Positions 26,936-37,009 of a stretch of 64,000 nt of DNA are shown here, piece after piece. This DNA is from Ogataea parapolymorpha DL-1. Its lineage: Eukaryota; Ascomycota; Pichiomycetes; Pichiales; Pichiaceae. A program made the translations under genes and the position numbers. Each line of letters begins with the position of its first letter. Within the stretch, counting starts at the first letter, position 1. The DNA lies in NCBI RefSeq assembly GCF_000187245.1, contig NC_027861.1:1302001-1366000 (forward strand). The letters are read 5' to 3'. The notes under the pieces are model-generated. The model had not been told where the DNA came from. It saw only the letters and a program-made list of their open reading frames with translations, and made no database searches.

Positions 26936-29335
26936 ATGTCTTCTCCAAGTTTGGGCTGGGAACGATTGCAGACTGTTTTTTACCGCAGTCGCCCGCTCTT
27001 TGCCCTGAAATGGGAGGATGTAAACCTGAAAGATAGCATGGTGGCAATTGGGCCCTATGCTGCTGCAATTGCTGTGTTTCCACATACGATGGGAACAGCG
27101 ATAGAGATCTACTCGGGATCTGGATCTCCACTCGCCTCCATTCCCTGGAACACAAAAGCTGGCAACATTGCCAGTTTTGGATGGACAGGGCGGTGCGAGC
27201 TAGTGGTGGTTTTACGCCACGGGAAGTACCGTGTGTATACAGATTATGACGGAGAGTTTGAAGAGTACGATATAGGATCTGAGGTTATCGATGTCCGGTT
27301 TTGGAATAATGGGCTTGTCGTGCGCACAATTGACGGGTTCAAGAGCTTTGCTTATGGCAACGATGTTGTAAACGAGTTCCCAATCGTGGAAGGATCCATT
27401 GTTGGATGGGCTATCATCCCTCCTGTCTACCACACTCCGCTGAAACTTGTTATTTCCACTCAGGATGGGGTTCTGCTGATAGACCAGCGCATAAAGGACA
27501 CCAAGCAGAACGAACAGGGACCGTACAGCCTGATCTCTGCCTCACCAAATGGAGACTTTGTGGCACTGTACGGCGATGGGAGTGTGTTGATCGTGACAAG
27601 CGACTTCACAACCACCTTAAACGTGTTTAGATGCGAGTCAAGCGTGCCATTGCAGCTTGAATGGTGCGGAAACGATGCTGTGGTGGTAAGCTATGAAGAC
27701 GAGATGCTGCTGATAGGGCCGTCCGACGAGTCCATCACCTTCTATCTAGACTCGCCCGCGATCGTGCGGCCTGAGGTGGACGGATTTCTGTATCTTGACA
27801 ATTCCAATCTGCAATTTGTCTCCCGAGTCAGCAACTACACAGTCGAGACGTTCAGGATTGGCTCTACTTCGGCAAGTGCGATTTTGCTGGATGCCATCGA
27901 ACAGATCGACCAGCGGTCGCCAAAAGCCAACGAAAACCTGGAAATCATAGCGGACAATCTTGCTGACGCGGTCGACCACTGCATCCGAGCCGCCTCCGAA
28001 GAGTTTGATCCGTACTGGCAAAAGAAACTTCTGCGAGCAGCTACCTTTGGTAAAACCACTTTAGACATGTACAACTCCGACGAATTTGTCGAGACGTGCA
28101 ACAACCTGCGAATACTCAACATTATCAGACAACCGGAAATCGGAATATTCCTCACATACAACCAATTTATAGAGCTGGGGCTGGATAGACTGATAGATCT
28201 GCTTCTTTTGCGCAAATTACATTATCTCTGTCTGAAAATAGCAGATTTCATGAGCTTACCTAAAGACAACATCTACATCAACTGGGCGTGTGCCAAGATC
28301 CGCAAATCAGACCTTAATAATGACGAGCTGCTGCAGGAATTACTCAAAAGACTTCAGGACAAGACTGTTTCTTTCGCACAGATCGCACAAGCTGCCTACG
28401 TCGAAGGCCGTGCAGACCTGGCTACAAAGCTGCTGAGTTTGGAGAAGGATGTCAGTCTGGCAGTGCCGATGCTGCTGGAAATGGACCAGGATAGCTATGC
28501 GCTCAACAAGGCAGAAGAAAGCATGGACACAGACTCTATTCTGTACATCCTTGTGACCTTGCTAAATAAGGTTTCAGTGCCCGACTTGCTGAAAATGCTC
28601 AACAGGAAAAAGAATGCTTCGGGACTTTTCATTACCCAGCTGGCATCGCGGGATCTGCAGCTGTTGAACGACTACTATTACAAGGAAGACTCGATATTTG
28701 GATTGACAATGGTGAATCTGCAGAAACTCGCACAGGAAACCGAAATTGACAGGCAAAAACAGCTGTTGAACAAAGCTTCTCAGACACTGCAGAGATCGAA
28801 GTACATGAAAACAGAGTCCAAGTGGCTCAAAGACGAGGCTAAAAACCTTGAAATTATAGGCCCTATAGAGTCGGGGCTTAACACCAAGACGTCTTCGCAT
28901 TTAGAGCTCTTGGAAATGCTACTCAAGGCCGATTTTAAGAAAGCAGTAAAACTACAAAAAGATCTCAAAATATCAGACAAACAGTTCTACTACAAAGTGC
29001 TCAAGACATACATCCAGCTTCCAGAAAAAAGACGCGAGCTATATGACTTTGCCACACAAAAGCAGTCACCTATAGGCTACGAACCATTTTACACAGAGTC
29101 ATTGAAAGTCGGCGACAAACGACACGCGTCGCTGTATTTAGGCCATTGTACAAACATGCCGTACAAAACCAAAATCAAATGTTATCTTAGCTGTGATGAC
29201 CACAAAGGTGCGATCGAAGAAGCTTTCAAGCGGAAGGATGCTGATATGATCAGGCTTATCAAAGATTTGGCAGGCAACACAGTGCATATCCATCTGGCAG
29301 ATGACTACATCGAACGTCTAACTGGAAGACGCTGA
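26936..29335 (+). CDS. VPS16: HOPS/CORVET core subunit Vps16
   Basis: The 799-residue protein is a class C Vps subunit needed for tethering and SNARE assembly at endosomes and the vacuole. The start (P-S-L-G-W-E-R-L-Q-T-V-F-Y-R-S-R) aligns with the S. cerevisiae N-terminus, which fixes the initiation codon. The N-terminal half is a beta-propeller region (W-C-G-N-D-A-V-V-V-S-Y-E-D-E near 245, F-R-I-G-S-T near 305). The C-terminal half is an alpha-solenoid. Its last 18 bases overlap the 3' end of the convergent CHL4. Confidence 0.95.
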   Translation: MSSPSLGWERLQTVFYRSRPLFALKWEDVNLKDSMVAIGPYAAAIAVFPHTMGTAIEIYSGSGSPLASIPWNTKAGNIASFGWTGRCELVVVLRHGKYRVYTDYDGEFEEYDIGSEVIDVRFWNNGLVVRTIDGFKSFAYGNDVVNEFPIVEGSIVGWAIIPPVYHTPLKLVISTQDGVLLIDQRIKDTKQNEQGPYSLISASPNGDFVALYGDGSVLIVTSDFTTTLNVFRCESSVPLQLEWCGNDAVVVSYEDEMLLIGPSDESITFYLDSPAIVRPEVDGFLYLDNSNLQFVSRVSNYTVETFRIGSTSASAILLDAIEQIDQRSPKANENLEIIADNLADAVDHCIRAASEEFDPYWQKKLLRAATFGKTTLDMYNSDEFVETCNNLRILNIIRQPEIGIFLTYNQFIELGLDRLIDLLLLRKLHYLCLKIADFMSLPKDNIYINWACAKIRKSDLNNDELLQELLKRLQDKTVSFAQIAQAAYVEGRADLATKLLSLEKDVSLAVPMLLEMDQDSYALNKAEESMDTDSILYILVTLLNKVSVPDLLKMLNRKKNASGLFITQLASRDLQLLNDYYYKEDSIFGLTMVNLQKLAQETEIDRQKQLLNKASQTLQRSKYMKTESKWLKDEAKNLEIIGPIESGLNTKTSSHLELLEMLLKADFKKAVKLQKDLKISDKQFYYKVLKTYIQLPEKRRELYDFATQKQSPIGYEPFYTESLKVGDKRHASLYLGHCTNMPYKTKIKCYLSCDDHKGAIEEAFKRKDADMIRLIKDLAGNTVHIHLADDYIERLTGRR

Positions 29336-30652
29336 GGGCTGGAATACACCGTCCTTGACACGGCCGACGGTCGAGTTTTCAGAGCCAGTCAGCCAGCTTG
29401 GCACCTTTTTTGCTTCTATTACGCCATCAACAGCCAACTGGTGCAGGCCTGCAAAAACATCGTTGCCAAGCAGTCTAAGTTTGATTTTCGGAGCTTCCAG
29501 GGCCCCTGGAAGTGTGTCCTCAAGGATAAACTCTCCGTATTGAACGGGGACCAAAGAGGCATATTTCGAGTGTGTCAATTGCTCATCGTTGAGGCTACGA
29601 GTCTTCTGTGGCGGCTTGTTGGTCTCGTATAGGGTTTTTGATTCAATTGGTGCTGTTGATCCTTTGAACTTGAGCGAGGCAACAAGACTATTTTTATCTT
29701 CTCCCATAGCCAGTTTCGATGGATTAACACTGAGATGGTCTTCTATTGTTCCCAAAGGGTTAATATCCACTGTTCCATCGGCATAAGGCGTCCAGCTAGC
29801 CAGCGACTGTCCAAATCGTGAGACACCCTTGAGCACATGGACGGCCTCCAGCGTTCGCACAGGCGGGTCCGGATTGGGAAACAGTTGGATTTGGCGGAGC
29901 GTGGACGAGAGAGTCATTTCCACGGACTGGAGGATAATTTTGGAAACAAGGTCCTCCTCATTGGCGGCAGAGTGGATCAAATTAGGCGAGCTCATCGGAA
30001 TAGCCAGGTAATATGGCGTTCGAGAAAGTATATCTGGCTGGCTTTTGTTTGCGACGGCAGGGTTAGCAGTCCGTGTTTTTTTGAAGTGGACGTACTCGTA
30101 CATCTGGATTCTAATCAGGATAAGCGGGAAGTTTGGGTGTCTGGAGATGTAGATATGGGTTAGATAAAGGTTTGACAAGTTTGTGATGAGGCGGTCGAGA
30201 AATGCCTGCGAATCTAGCGAGAAGATGAAGTCGTCGATGGCCCGGTTTGTATCGTCGTCATCTTTTTTTTTCACGATTTTAGCGGTGGACGAGACCCAGC
30301 TGTAATTGTTTGGTTTATCGACCATCATTTGTATGTCTATCTGTGCCAATTGCAGAGCATTTAGGCCTGACGGGTAGTAATCAACAAGAAGGCGATCAAT
30401 CAATTTCCGTTTGGGTGCCTTCTGGTCTTTCAACGCCTTGAGAGTATCATTGCAGTACTCTAGGAGCTGTTTCTGGGTGAGTCCCTGTGCTCTTTGATCT
30501 TTGGACAATTTTGGCTGGGTTGCGCTCATCTTAAGCCAGAGCTCCACCAAATTGAAGAGCGAGTCCGTGTTGAGTTTTGCGAGTTCCTTGGCCACCATTC
30601 GCGGCGGCAGGGGTGGAATATAATTATTCGAAAGAATCCCCGTTTGCTTCAT
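29318..30652 (-). CDS. CHL4: Kinetochore protein Chl4 (CENP-N homologue)
   Basis: The 444-residue protein is the yeast CENP-N counterpart, acting with Iml3 in the inner-kinetochore Ctf19 complex. Evidence: V-D-Y-Y-P-S-G-L-N-A-L-Q-L-A-Q-I-D (matching the W-P-D-G-L-N-V-F-Q-L-A-E-I-D block), R-T-P-Y-Y-L-A-I-P-M-S-S-P, S-R-F-G-Q-S-L-A-S-W. The C-terminal G-N-D-V-F-A-G-L-H-Q-L and K-V-P-S-W-L-T-G also match. The ATG at 30652 is used rather than an upstream TTG. CHL4 and RMD5 are neighbours in S. cerevisiae (YDR254W/YDR255C). Here three genes lie between them. The 3' end overlaps VPS16. Confidence 0.94.
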   Translation of the reverse strand: MKQTGILSNNYIPPLPPRMVAKELAKLNTDSLFNLVELWLKMSATQPKLSKDQRAQGLTQKQLLEYCNDTLKALKDQKAPKRKLIDRLLVDYYPSGLNALQLAQIDIQMMVDKPNNYSWVSSTAKIVKKKDDDDTNRAIDDFIFSLDSQAFLDRLITNLSNLYLTHIYISRHPNFPLILIRIQMYEYVHFKKTRTANPAVANKSQPDILSRTPYYLAIPMSSPNLIHSAANEEDLVSKIILQSVEMTLSSTLRQIQLFPNPDPPVRTLEAVHVLKGVSRFGQSLASWTPYADGTVDINPLGTIEDHLSVNPSKLAMGEDKNSLVASLKFKGSTAPIESKTLYETNKPPQKTRSLNDEQLTHSKYASLVPVQYGEFILEDTLPGALEAPKIKLRLLGNDVFAGLHQLAVDGVIEAKKVPSWLTGSENSTVGRVKDGVFQPSASSS

Positions 30653-30770
30653 GATAAACAAACGCGATTTTGTTTTTCAACTGAGGAAAGCTTTCGGGTG
30701 CATAAAAAAAATTTCAAAAAAATTTTAAGGATTCACATAGATAAAGGGTAGCTGATCGTGTACTGTTTAG

Positions 30771-32909
30771 ATGACAGATAAGCAACCTGCCGCCGAGGGC
30801 GAAGACCACCTGGACCGTAGAACACTGTTTGTTCAGTCGATCCCTGTTGAAGCCACAAAGGAAGAACTGAACGAGTTTTTCTCCCAATATGCCCCAGTGC
30901 GACACTCCGTGATTGTCACTGACACAGAGGGCAAGAGCAGAGGGTTCGGGTTTGTTTCGTTTGTGACAGATGAGGACGCTCTCAGTGCCTTGAAGGAGAC
31001 CAAGAAGGCCAAGTTTAAGAACAAGCTGCTGAGAGTGTCTATTGCCAAACGGAGACAGAGAAAGGACAAAAAAGACAACCAGGCCAAGCCTGCGGAGGAT
31101 GCAAAATTCAAGTCACAGGAAATTGCACTGAAAAAGAGTGCCAAGTTGATTGTGCGCAATCTGCCGTGGTCCGTGAAGGACCCGAACGAGCTGGTGAAGG
31201 TGTTCTTGAAATTTGGTAAAGTCAAGGAGGCACATATTCCTAAGAAAAAGGATGGCAAGATGTCTGGGTTTGGGTTTGTGACGATGATGAAGCACGCTGC
31301 AGCGGAGAAGGCTGTGAAGGAGACGGTGGGGCTGAAGTTGCAGGGCCGTGAGGTGGCTGTTGATTTTGCTATCGATAAGAGCAAGTGGGAGGAGTTCCGA
31401 AAGGAGAAGAGCGAGGAGGGAGAGGAAGATGAAGAGGAGGATGACGAGGAGGACGAGGATGAAGAGAGGGAGGACGAAGAACAGGAAGAAGACGAAGAAG
31501 ACGAAGAAGGCGAAGAAGACGAAGAAGATGAAGGAGAAGTAAAGGAAGAAAAGAAGGCAGACGATTCTGAGGACGACGAATCGGACTCTGACGGCGAGGA
31601 CCTCAATTTCAACAGGCCACGCCCAAACAAACAGGAAAACTTCTCTATTTTCGTGCGTAATGTTCCCTACGACGCGACGAGAGAATCTTTAGAGGAGCAT
31701 TTTTCCAAGTTCGGTCCAATTAAGTATGCTCTTCCTGTCATGGACAAGGATACCCAGCTGGCCAAAGGATCCGCGTTCGTGGCGTTCCGTCGCGAAGAAG
31801 ATTATGAGGAGTGTCTTTTGAATGCGCCAGAGGTGAATCCGAACTCGATGCTCATTCCAGACGACGTTTCTCCGTTGTATGTCTACGAAGGCCGGGTTTT
31901 GCAGATCACTGCCACCGTGGACCGCGATTCTGCTGCCAGAATGGCCGAGCGCAACGCACTTGCTCGGAAAGAGCTTCTAGGCCGTGTTCCAACAGAGAAA
32001 GACAAGCGTAATCTTTTCCTGCTGAACGAGGGACGAATCACGTCTGGCTCGAGATTGGCCTCGCTGATCAGCAAGACGGATCTGGATGTTCGTGAAAAAT
32101 CGTACAATCTGCGTGTGCAGCAGCTGAACAAAAATCCATCGTTGCATCTGTCGCTGACGAGACTGGCCATCAGAAACCTGCCTCGTGCCATGAACGAGAA
32201 AGCCTTGAAGGCCTTAGGACGCAAGGCAATTGTCCAGTTTGCGGCCGAGGTCAAGGAGGGAAAGAGACAGCCGCTCAACAAGGAGGAGCTTGCCAGATCG
32301 CAAAGGCACAAGGAGTTTATTGAGGAGAAGCTTGGAGTCAAGCCCGAGGACAAGAAGCGCAAAAAACAGACAGGTGTGGTGAAACAGGCCAAAATCATCA
32401 ACGAGGTGAAGGGCTCAGGTGTGCTGGGCAGATCCAGAGGATACGGGTTCTTGGAGTTCCGAGACCACAAGCACGCTTTGATGGCTCTGCGGTGGCTGAA
32501 CGCTCACGAGGTGAGTCGCGAGGACATCCTGGTTGGCCTGACAGAGGAGCAAAAGAAGGTGGCTGAGAGCGAGGGCACGATAGCCAAGCGTCGGTTGATT
32601 GTGGAGTTTGCTATTGAGAACGCCAAGGTGGTGAAGCGTCGACACGAGCAAATCGCCTATAGCAAAGCCAAGAACCACAGGAAAGACGGCGAGGGCCAGG
32701 ATAATGGTCGAGACAGAAAACGGCAGAGAGAAGGCGGTCGTGACGAGAGAGCAGGTGGGGGCAGAAGAGGCGCGAACGGCAGACCAAACGACTCAAAGCG
32801 CAGAAAGACAGACACCCAAACTGCGCCCGAAGCCAGCAAGAGTGGTCTTCCAAACGACGTCAAAAGGTTGATTGGATTCAAAAGAAAGCGCAGACACGCG
32901 AAGAAATAG
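30771..32909 (+). CDS. NOP4: Nucleolar RNA-binding protein Nop4 (RBM28 family)
   Basis: The 712-residue protein has four RNA-recognition motifs. RNP motifs are R-T-L-F-V-Q-S-I with S-R-G-F-G-F-V-S-F (about 18-65), L-I-V-R-N-L-P-W with S-G-F-G-F-V-T-M (about 124-170), I-F-V-R-N-V-P-Y with G-S-A-F-V-A-F, and a divergent fourth with S-R-G-Y-G-F-L-E-F (about 558-567). A long Glu/Asp tract (about 215-270) lies between RRM2 and RRM3. The C-terminus is basic with nucleolar-type signals. Nop4 is needed for 27S pre-rRNA processing and 60S assembly. It lies divergent from CHL4 (118 bp) and convergent with TRM44 (19 bp). Confidence 0.94.
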   Translation: MTDKQPAAEGEDHLDRRTLFVQSIPVEATKEELNEFFSQYAPVRHSVIVTDTEGKSRGFGFVSFVTDEDALSALKETKKAKFKNKLLRVSIAKRRQRKDKKDNQAKPAEDAKFKSQEIALKKSAKLIVRNLPWSVKDPNELVKVFLKFGKVKEAHIPKKKDGKMSGFGFVTMMKHAAAEKAVKETVGLKLQGREVAVDFAIDKSKWEEFRKEKSEEGEEDEEEDDEEDEDEEREDEEQEEDEEDEEGEEDEEDEGEVKEEKKADDSEDDESDSDGEDLNFNRPRPNKQENFSIFVRNVPYDATRESLEEHFSKFGPIKYALPVMDKDTQLAKGSAFVAFRREEDYEECLLNAPEVNPNSMLIPDDVSPLYVYEGRVLQITATVDRDSAARMAERNALARKELLGRVPTEKDKRNLFLLNEGRITSGSRLASLISKTDLDVREKSYNLRVQQLNKNPSLHLSLTRLAIRNLPRAMNEKALKALGRKAIVQFAAEVKEGKRQPLNKEELARSQRHKEFIEEKLGVKPEDKKRKKQTGVVKQAKIINEVKGSGVLGRSRGYGFLEFRDHKHALMALRWLNAHEVSREDILVGLTEEQKKVAESEGTIAKRRLIVEFAIENAKVVKRRHEQIAYSKAKNHRKDGEGQDNGRDRKRQREGGRDERAGGGRRGANGRPNDSKRRKTDTQTAPEASKSGLPNDVKRLIGFKRKRRHAKK

Positions 32910-32928
32910 ACGTATAGAAAGTGTATAT

Positions 32929-34617
32929 TTAATGATTCCTAGGAGGCCGTTTCATCAGCGAGAGCGTATTTTCCACCCATCTGTCTGCACCGCCTTCCAT
33001 GGCGATGATCTCGTAGATCGACTTGGGGAGAAAGTTGTTGGGCCGGTAGCCAATCAGCGCGGCATTTCTTGTGGATGGAATTCTGAGCATCTCGCGCTCT
33101 ACCTGCCACCCAAAAATGGTAGCAATGTACTCCACGTGATCCACAAGCGTGGCGTATCTGGAGGTGGAGGTGTACGAGGTAACGGAATTGGCCTGTGCGA
33201 TGCTCTTGATGGCTGGATACCGCACTTTTTCGCCGTTCAGGTTATGTGAGCAGCATGGAATAACCATAAATGGGTACCCGAGCAGCGGAATCCACGTGGT
33301 GAGCTCGTCGGAGTGATTGCCGATGATGAATGTATTTTTAGGGAACTCGGCCGCGTTGACTTGCGGCGAATTAAGCAGATCGCCCGATGTGAACACCTCT
33401 ACCAGCTGGTGTTTCTCTGTGAGCCCCAGCTCCTCGGGTAATTTTTTGTCCACAGGCACCTTGAAGGCCCTACCGTTGTCGGAAAAATAATGTGCCCTGG
33501 CAGCAGGATGCGGCCTCAGAAGCACGCTGGGGATGATAACCTGCTCCTTGAGTTTGCTCTGCACCTCGGGAGGGTACATTTTCCAAGATTTGCGCGCTCT
33601 TGCGTCGATTCCTATGCCTTTATAACCTTCCATGGTAAGCAGATACACTAAAAGGCCGTTTCCACAGCCAAGATCTCTAAACTCAAATAGCTCCTTGTCG
33701 GGGTATATTCTGCTCCAGAACTCGATCAGAAAAGCAGCAATGGCGATGTCCTCAAACACATGCTTGCGCGGATCCGTGTTTTCTCGCCAGTCGTCCACCA
33801 AAGCTTTGGCATATTTCTGCTTCAGACTGATATATCTGTCCTGGAATGCCACCTTGGACACAATCAGATCGTGATTGACCCGTTTCTCGTATCCCTTAAC
33901 CACGCCGTCAGAGTGCCGTTGGGCAGTGCTCATCAGTCTGTATGCGATTCGGATCGGTCTTTCTATAGGCTTCATAGTTCTTAGCTCCTCGAGGGATCCA
34001 AACGGAAGATAGTGGATCGAGAGGTTTCCGTGAGAATAAAGCAGCCCGATGGACCGCACTGGGGGCAGATAAAATGGAGTTTCCTCGGGCTTGCTGATGT
34101 GTGGGGTGTAAACAATCAAAATAGAGTCTTCGCTATCTTCCATCATCAGGCACGTCTGGTTGATCACATAATCTTTGGACGGGTTGCGAGGTATTATTCT
34201 TCTCACCATCTCGACTTTCGGCCTAAATCCTTTACTGATAGGCACACTTTTGATCTCTATGTCGTCGAGGTACCGAGACCGTATTGGCTCCTCGGGGTTG
34301 TCGCTGGCGATGGAAATGGCTTCTGGGTCTTCTGCAATGTATTTGTCCAAAAACGGCTCGTCGGACCCGTCCGTGTACGTGTATGTGTAGTTCTTTAGCA
34401 CATCTGCTCTGAGAATGACTGTGGAGTTGATATTAGGATTTTTCAATAGATTACTCATGGCCTGCTCGAAGTGCGAAGCCTCGAAGGTCACCGGGATCTC
34501 GAAAATACCACACCATTCCGGACCCAGCACAGACGGCTTGTCGCGAATATTGGGGATCTCGCGTGCAGACAACGTCGCCTCGGTGTTGCGCCGGGGAGAA
34601 GTCTGTAAATCAGTCAT
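32929..34617 (-). CDS. TRM44: tRNA (uracil-2'-O-)-methyltransferase Trm44
   Basis: The 562-residue enzyme methylates the ribose of U44 in tRNA-Ser. It carries a SAM-binding motif E-F-R-D-L-G-C-G-N-G-L-L-V-Y-L-L (about 317-332) followed by G-I-G-I-D-A-R. Further family blocks are N-H-S-D-E-L-T-T-W-I-P-L-L and F-M-V-I-P-C-C-S-H. Length matches S. cerevisiae Trm44 (567). It is divergent from PHO85 (120 bp between ATGs), as in S. cerevisiae (YPL030W/YPL031C), which supports orthology. Confidence 0.94.
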   Translation of the reverse strand: MTDLQTSPRRNTEATLSAREIPNIRDKPSVLGPEWCGIFEIPVTFEASHFEQAMSNLLKNPNINSTVILRADVLKNYTYTYTDGSDEPFLDKYIAEDPEAISIASDNPEEPIRSRYLDDIEIKSVPISKGFRPKVEMVRRIIPRNPSKDYVINQTCLMMEDSEDSILIVYTPHISKPEETPFYLPPVRSIGLLYSHGNLSIHYLPFGSLEELRTMKPIERPIRIAYRLMSTAQRHSDGVVKGYEKRVNHDLIVSKVAFQDRYISLKQKYAKALVDDWRENTDPRKHVFEDIAIAAFLIEFWSRIYPDKELFEFRDLGCGNGLLVYLLTMEGYKGIGIDARARKSWKMYPPEVQSKLKEQVIIPSVLLRPHPAARAHYFSDNGRAFKVPVDKKLPEELGLTEKHQLVEVFTSGDLLNSPQVNAAEFPKNTFIIGNHSDELTTWIPLLGYPFMVIPCCSHNLNGEKVRYPAIKSIAQANSVTSYTSTSRYATLVDHVEYIATIFGWQVEREMLRIPSTRNAALIGYRPNNFLPKSIYEIIAMEGGADRWVENTLSLMKRPPRNH

Positions 34618-34737
34618 TGCAGATCGATATATCTAAAGAGTGAAAAATTTCGTCGATCGACCTGGCCGATCGTCGGCTGACTTTTTTTACGAAAAGGTGT
34701 CATATCCAGAAAATTACAGTACGCACTTAGTTTAGAC

Positions 34738-35697
34738 ATGTCTGCTTCTGCCTCCCAATTTCAACAGCTGGAGAAACTAGGAGAGGGAACATACGCCACG
34801 GTCTTCAAGGGACGGAACCGTGCGCTTGGCACGTTTGTGGCGCTGAAGGAAATCAACCTGGACAGCGAAGAAGGCACGCCATCTACAGCTATAAGAGAGA
34901 TTTCCATCATGAAAGAATTGAGACACGAGAATATTATCACCCTATACGACGTCATACACACGGAGAACAAGCTGACCTTGGTGTTTGAATACCTTGATAA
35001 GGATCTGAAAAAATACATGGACACCAACGGTTACAACAAGAGTGGTGCTTTGGAGCCGCATGTGGTCAAGTCGTTCATGTTCCAGCTGCTCCGAGGAATT
35101 ATGTTTTGTCACGACAACAGGGTGCTTCACCGCGACTTAAAGCCTCAGAATCTTCTTATCAGCAGCAAGGGCGAACTGAAGTTGGGCGATTTTGGTCTGG
35201 CCAGAGCTTATGGAATTCCAGTCAACACCTTCTCCAACGAGGTCGTCACTCTGTGGTACCGCGCCCCAGATGTGTTGCTCGGGTCTCGCAGTTACTCCAC
35301 GTCGATCGATATGTGGTCCGCAGGGTGCATTATGGCAGAAATGTTTACTGGTAAACCTCTCTTCCCTGGCTCCTCCAACGAAGACCAATTGCTCAAGATC
35401 TTCAGAATCATGGGTACACCAAACGAGAGGACATGGCCGGGTGTCACCAATTATCCGAACTATAGATCCAATTTCAACGTTTTCATCCCTCAAGACCTGC
35501 ACACACTGATTCCAAACATGGACAACCTCGCATTGAACCTGTTGCAAGGATTGCTTCAGATGAGACCCGAGCTTCGACTTAGCGCTCGCCAAGCTCTCCA
35601 GCACGCGTGGTTCAACGATTTCACTGGAAACGCTGCCAGTGCCACCCCGGTGTTTGAACAAACCACACAGCAGCCACAGCAGCAGTATAATTACTAG
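34738..35697 (+). CDS. PHO85: Cyclin-dependent kinase Pho85
   Basis: The 319-residue kinase has the Gly loop G-E-G-T-Y-A (15-20), the cyclin-binding PSTAIRE helix (48-54), HRDLKPQN (131-138) and DFG (151-153). The activation segment contains [12 protein letters not shown], with Asp after A-P where Cdc28-type kinases have Glu. The N-terminal [11 protein letters not shown] and the size are those of Pho85, which controls phosphate and glycogen metabolism through many cyclins. A Gln-rich tail ends the protein. The S. cerevisiae gene has an intron; none is needed here. A Clg1-type cyclin gene lies 7 kb away. The stop codon is embedded in CTAG shared with the convergent gene. Confidence 0.96.
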   Translation: MSASASQFQQLEKLGEGTYATVFKGRNRALGTFVALKEINLDSEEGTPSTAIREISIMKELRHENIITLYDVIHTENKLTLVFEYLDKDLKKYMDTNGYNKSGALEPHVVKSFMFQLLRGIMFCHDNRVLHRDLKPQNLLISSKGELKLGDFGLARAYGIPVNTFSNEVVTLWYRAPDVLLGSRSYSTSIDMWSAGCIMAEMFTGKPLFPGSSNEDQLLKIFRIMGTPNERTWPGVTNYPNYRSNFNVFIPQDLHTLIPNMDNLALNLLQGLLQMRPELRLSARQALQHAWFNDFTGNAASATPVFEQTTQQPQQQYNY

Positions 35698-36890
35698 TTG
35701 AAGATCTTAATAACTCCTGAGGTCGGTTGAAGCCCTAGTTTTTCAAGCTGGTGAAAATAACTATAGTTTTTCGACTCCAGGATAAAGTTCCATATCTCGA
35801 GATCAGAAGCCAATTTGGCGACATCATACTCCTTGATTATCAACTTCAAGAGATTATGTTCGTTGAACTTTAAACAGTTGACAATGACGCTGGGATCCGT
35901 GAGTTTTGACTTGGTCTCGGTTCCGTTCTTGGCCGGCCTATTGCGATCAATGAGTCTCTGATATACCTTAGTGTCTATAATTTCGTTTTCAAAGCCAGCT
36001 CGTTTATAGGCATTATTCAAATATATTATTAAGTTAACCATTTGGTAAATCGGTGTGCTGAATGGGGTGTCGCGCTCAACCAAATGTCGTATCATTATCA
36101 GTTTGTCTTTGTAATTGCTGTGAATGTAATCTATATCGTGATCATTGTCTCCATCCAAGTACGGAAACGCGATTGCAGTGGTTTTGTGCAGCTCTATAAG
36201 TTTGGACTTGAGAGCATTTTCGCCACCTCTTTTGAGCTTCTCCAATTCCTGGGGTATCTTTGAGATATGCTCGCAAGATAGAACCAGATCCGGAGATAGC
36301 ATATTAAAAATATTGGATCTGAAGATTGGGCTCTGAAAACATTTCTCGTCCAAGATGTTGATCTGGTAGGCAGATACATAGGAAGTTGGTTCCGCGTCGG
36401 GCAGTTCGGCCCTAGCTCGTTCTAATTCAGTGCGTAAGGCGTGTCTGTCATGGTCATGGTCTATATCATTGCTGACGCGTCGTTTGATAAATGATAGTTT
36501 TCGCTCTGTGGTCCGTATCGATGTGAAATACTTGCGCTTTATAGTCTTGTATGCCAAATTGTCATAATTCTGCTCAATAAGTGTGTGAAAAAGGTGGTTT
36601 ACCTGTTCCAAACTATGAAGATTTTCCGACTCTACGAAAATCTCCAGCAGTATCTCTGTAGGTAAGTGTGTTATATGCTCAATTTTGCGTGGTTGCGATG
36701 TCTTTCGTAGGCGATCATTACCTTTCGAAGGTATTATCATGGAAGCCAACGTACGCTTGCACTTATAGCCGGAATTAAACTCTTTCTGTCTATCTTCATT
36801 CACAAATATGCGTTTCACTCCACGGTTGTGCCGTCGCGACGACGACTTCACGTCAAGTTTTAATATCACACCAGGTACTATAAAGCCCAT
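35694..36890 (-). CDS. F-box-like protein of unknown function
   Basis: The 398-residue product has an F-box-like motif at about 70-115: [13 protein letters not shown], then [12 protein letters not shown]. This suggests a substrate adaptor for an SCF ubiquitin ligase. The rest is helical and charged with no recognised domain. An ankyrin-like or C-terminal helical array ([23 protein letters not shown]) is possible. The ATG at 36890 is used. Its TAG overlaps the PHO85 TAG. The gene diverges from the MOSC gene (119 bp). The target is unknown. Confidence 0.7.
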   Translation of the reverse strand: MGFIVPGVILKLDVKSSSRRHNRGVKRIFVNEDRQKEFNSGYKCKRTLASMIIPSKGNDRLRKTSQPRKIEHITHLPTEILLEIFVESENLHSLEQVNHLFHTLIEQNYDNLAYKTIKRKYFTSIRTTERKLSFIKRRVSNDIDHDHDRHALRTELERARAELPDAEPTSYVSAYQINILDEKCFQSPIFRSNIFNMLSPDLVLSCEHISKIPQELEKLKRGGENALKSKLIELHKTTAIAFPYLDGDNDHDIDYIHSNYKDKLIMIRHLVERDTPFSTPIYQMVNLIIYLNNAYKRAGFENEIIDTKVYQRLIDRNRPAKNGTETKSKLTDPSVIVNCLKFNEHNLLKLIIKEYDVAKLASDLEIWNFILESKNYSYFHQLEKLGLQPTSGVIKIFN

Positions 36891-37009
36891 AAACAAAACA
36901 TGGATATTTTTTTTCTTTAGAATCGTCGCTTAGATAATCGCGTTATGGTAATCTTATCAGGGAAAAAAAATCCCCTAATCTCCTATCTATTTATTTGTTT
37001 TCCACCGCA

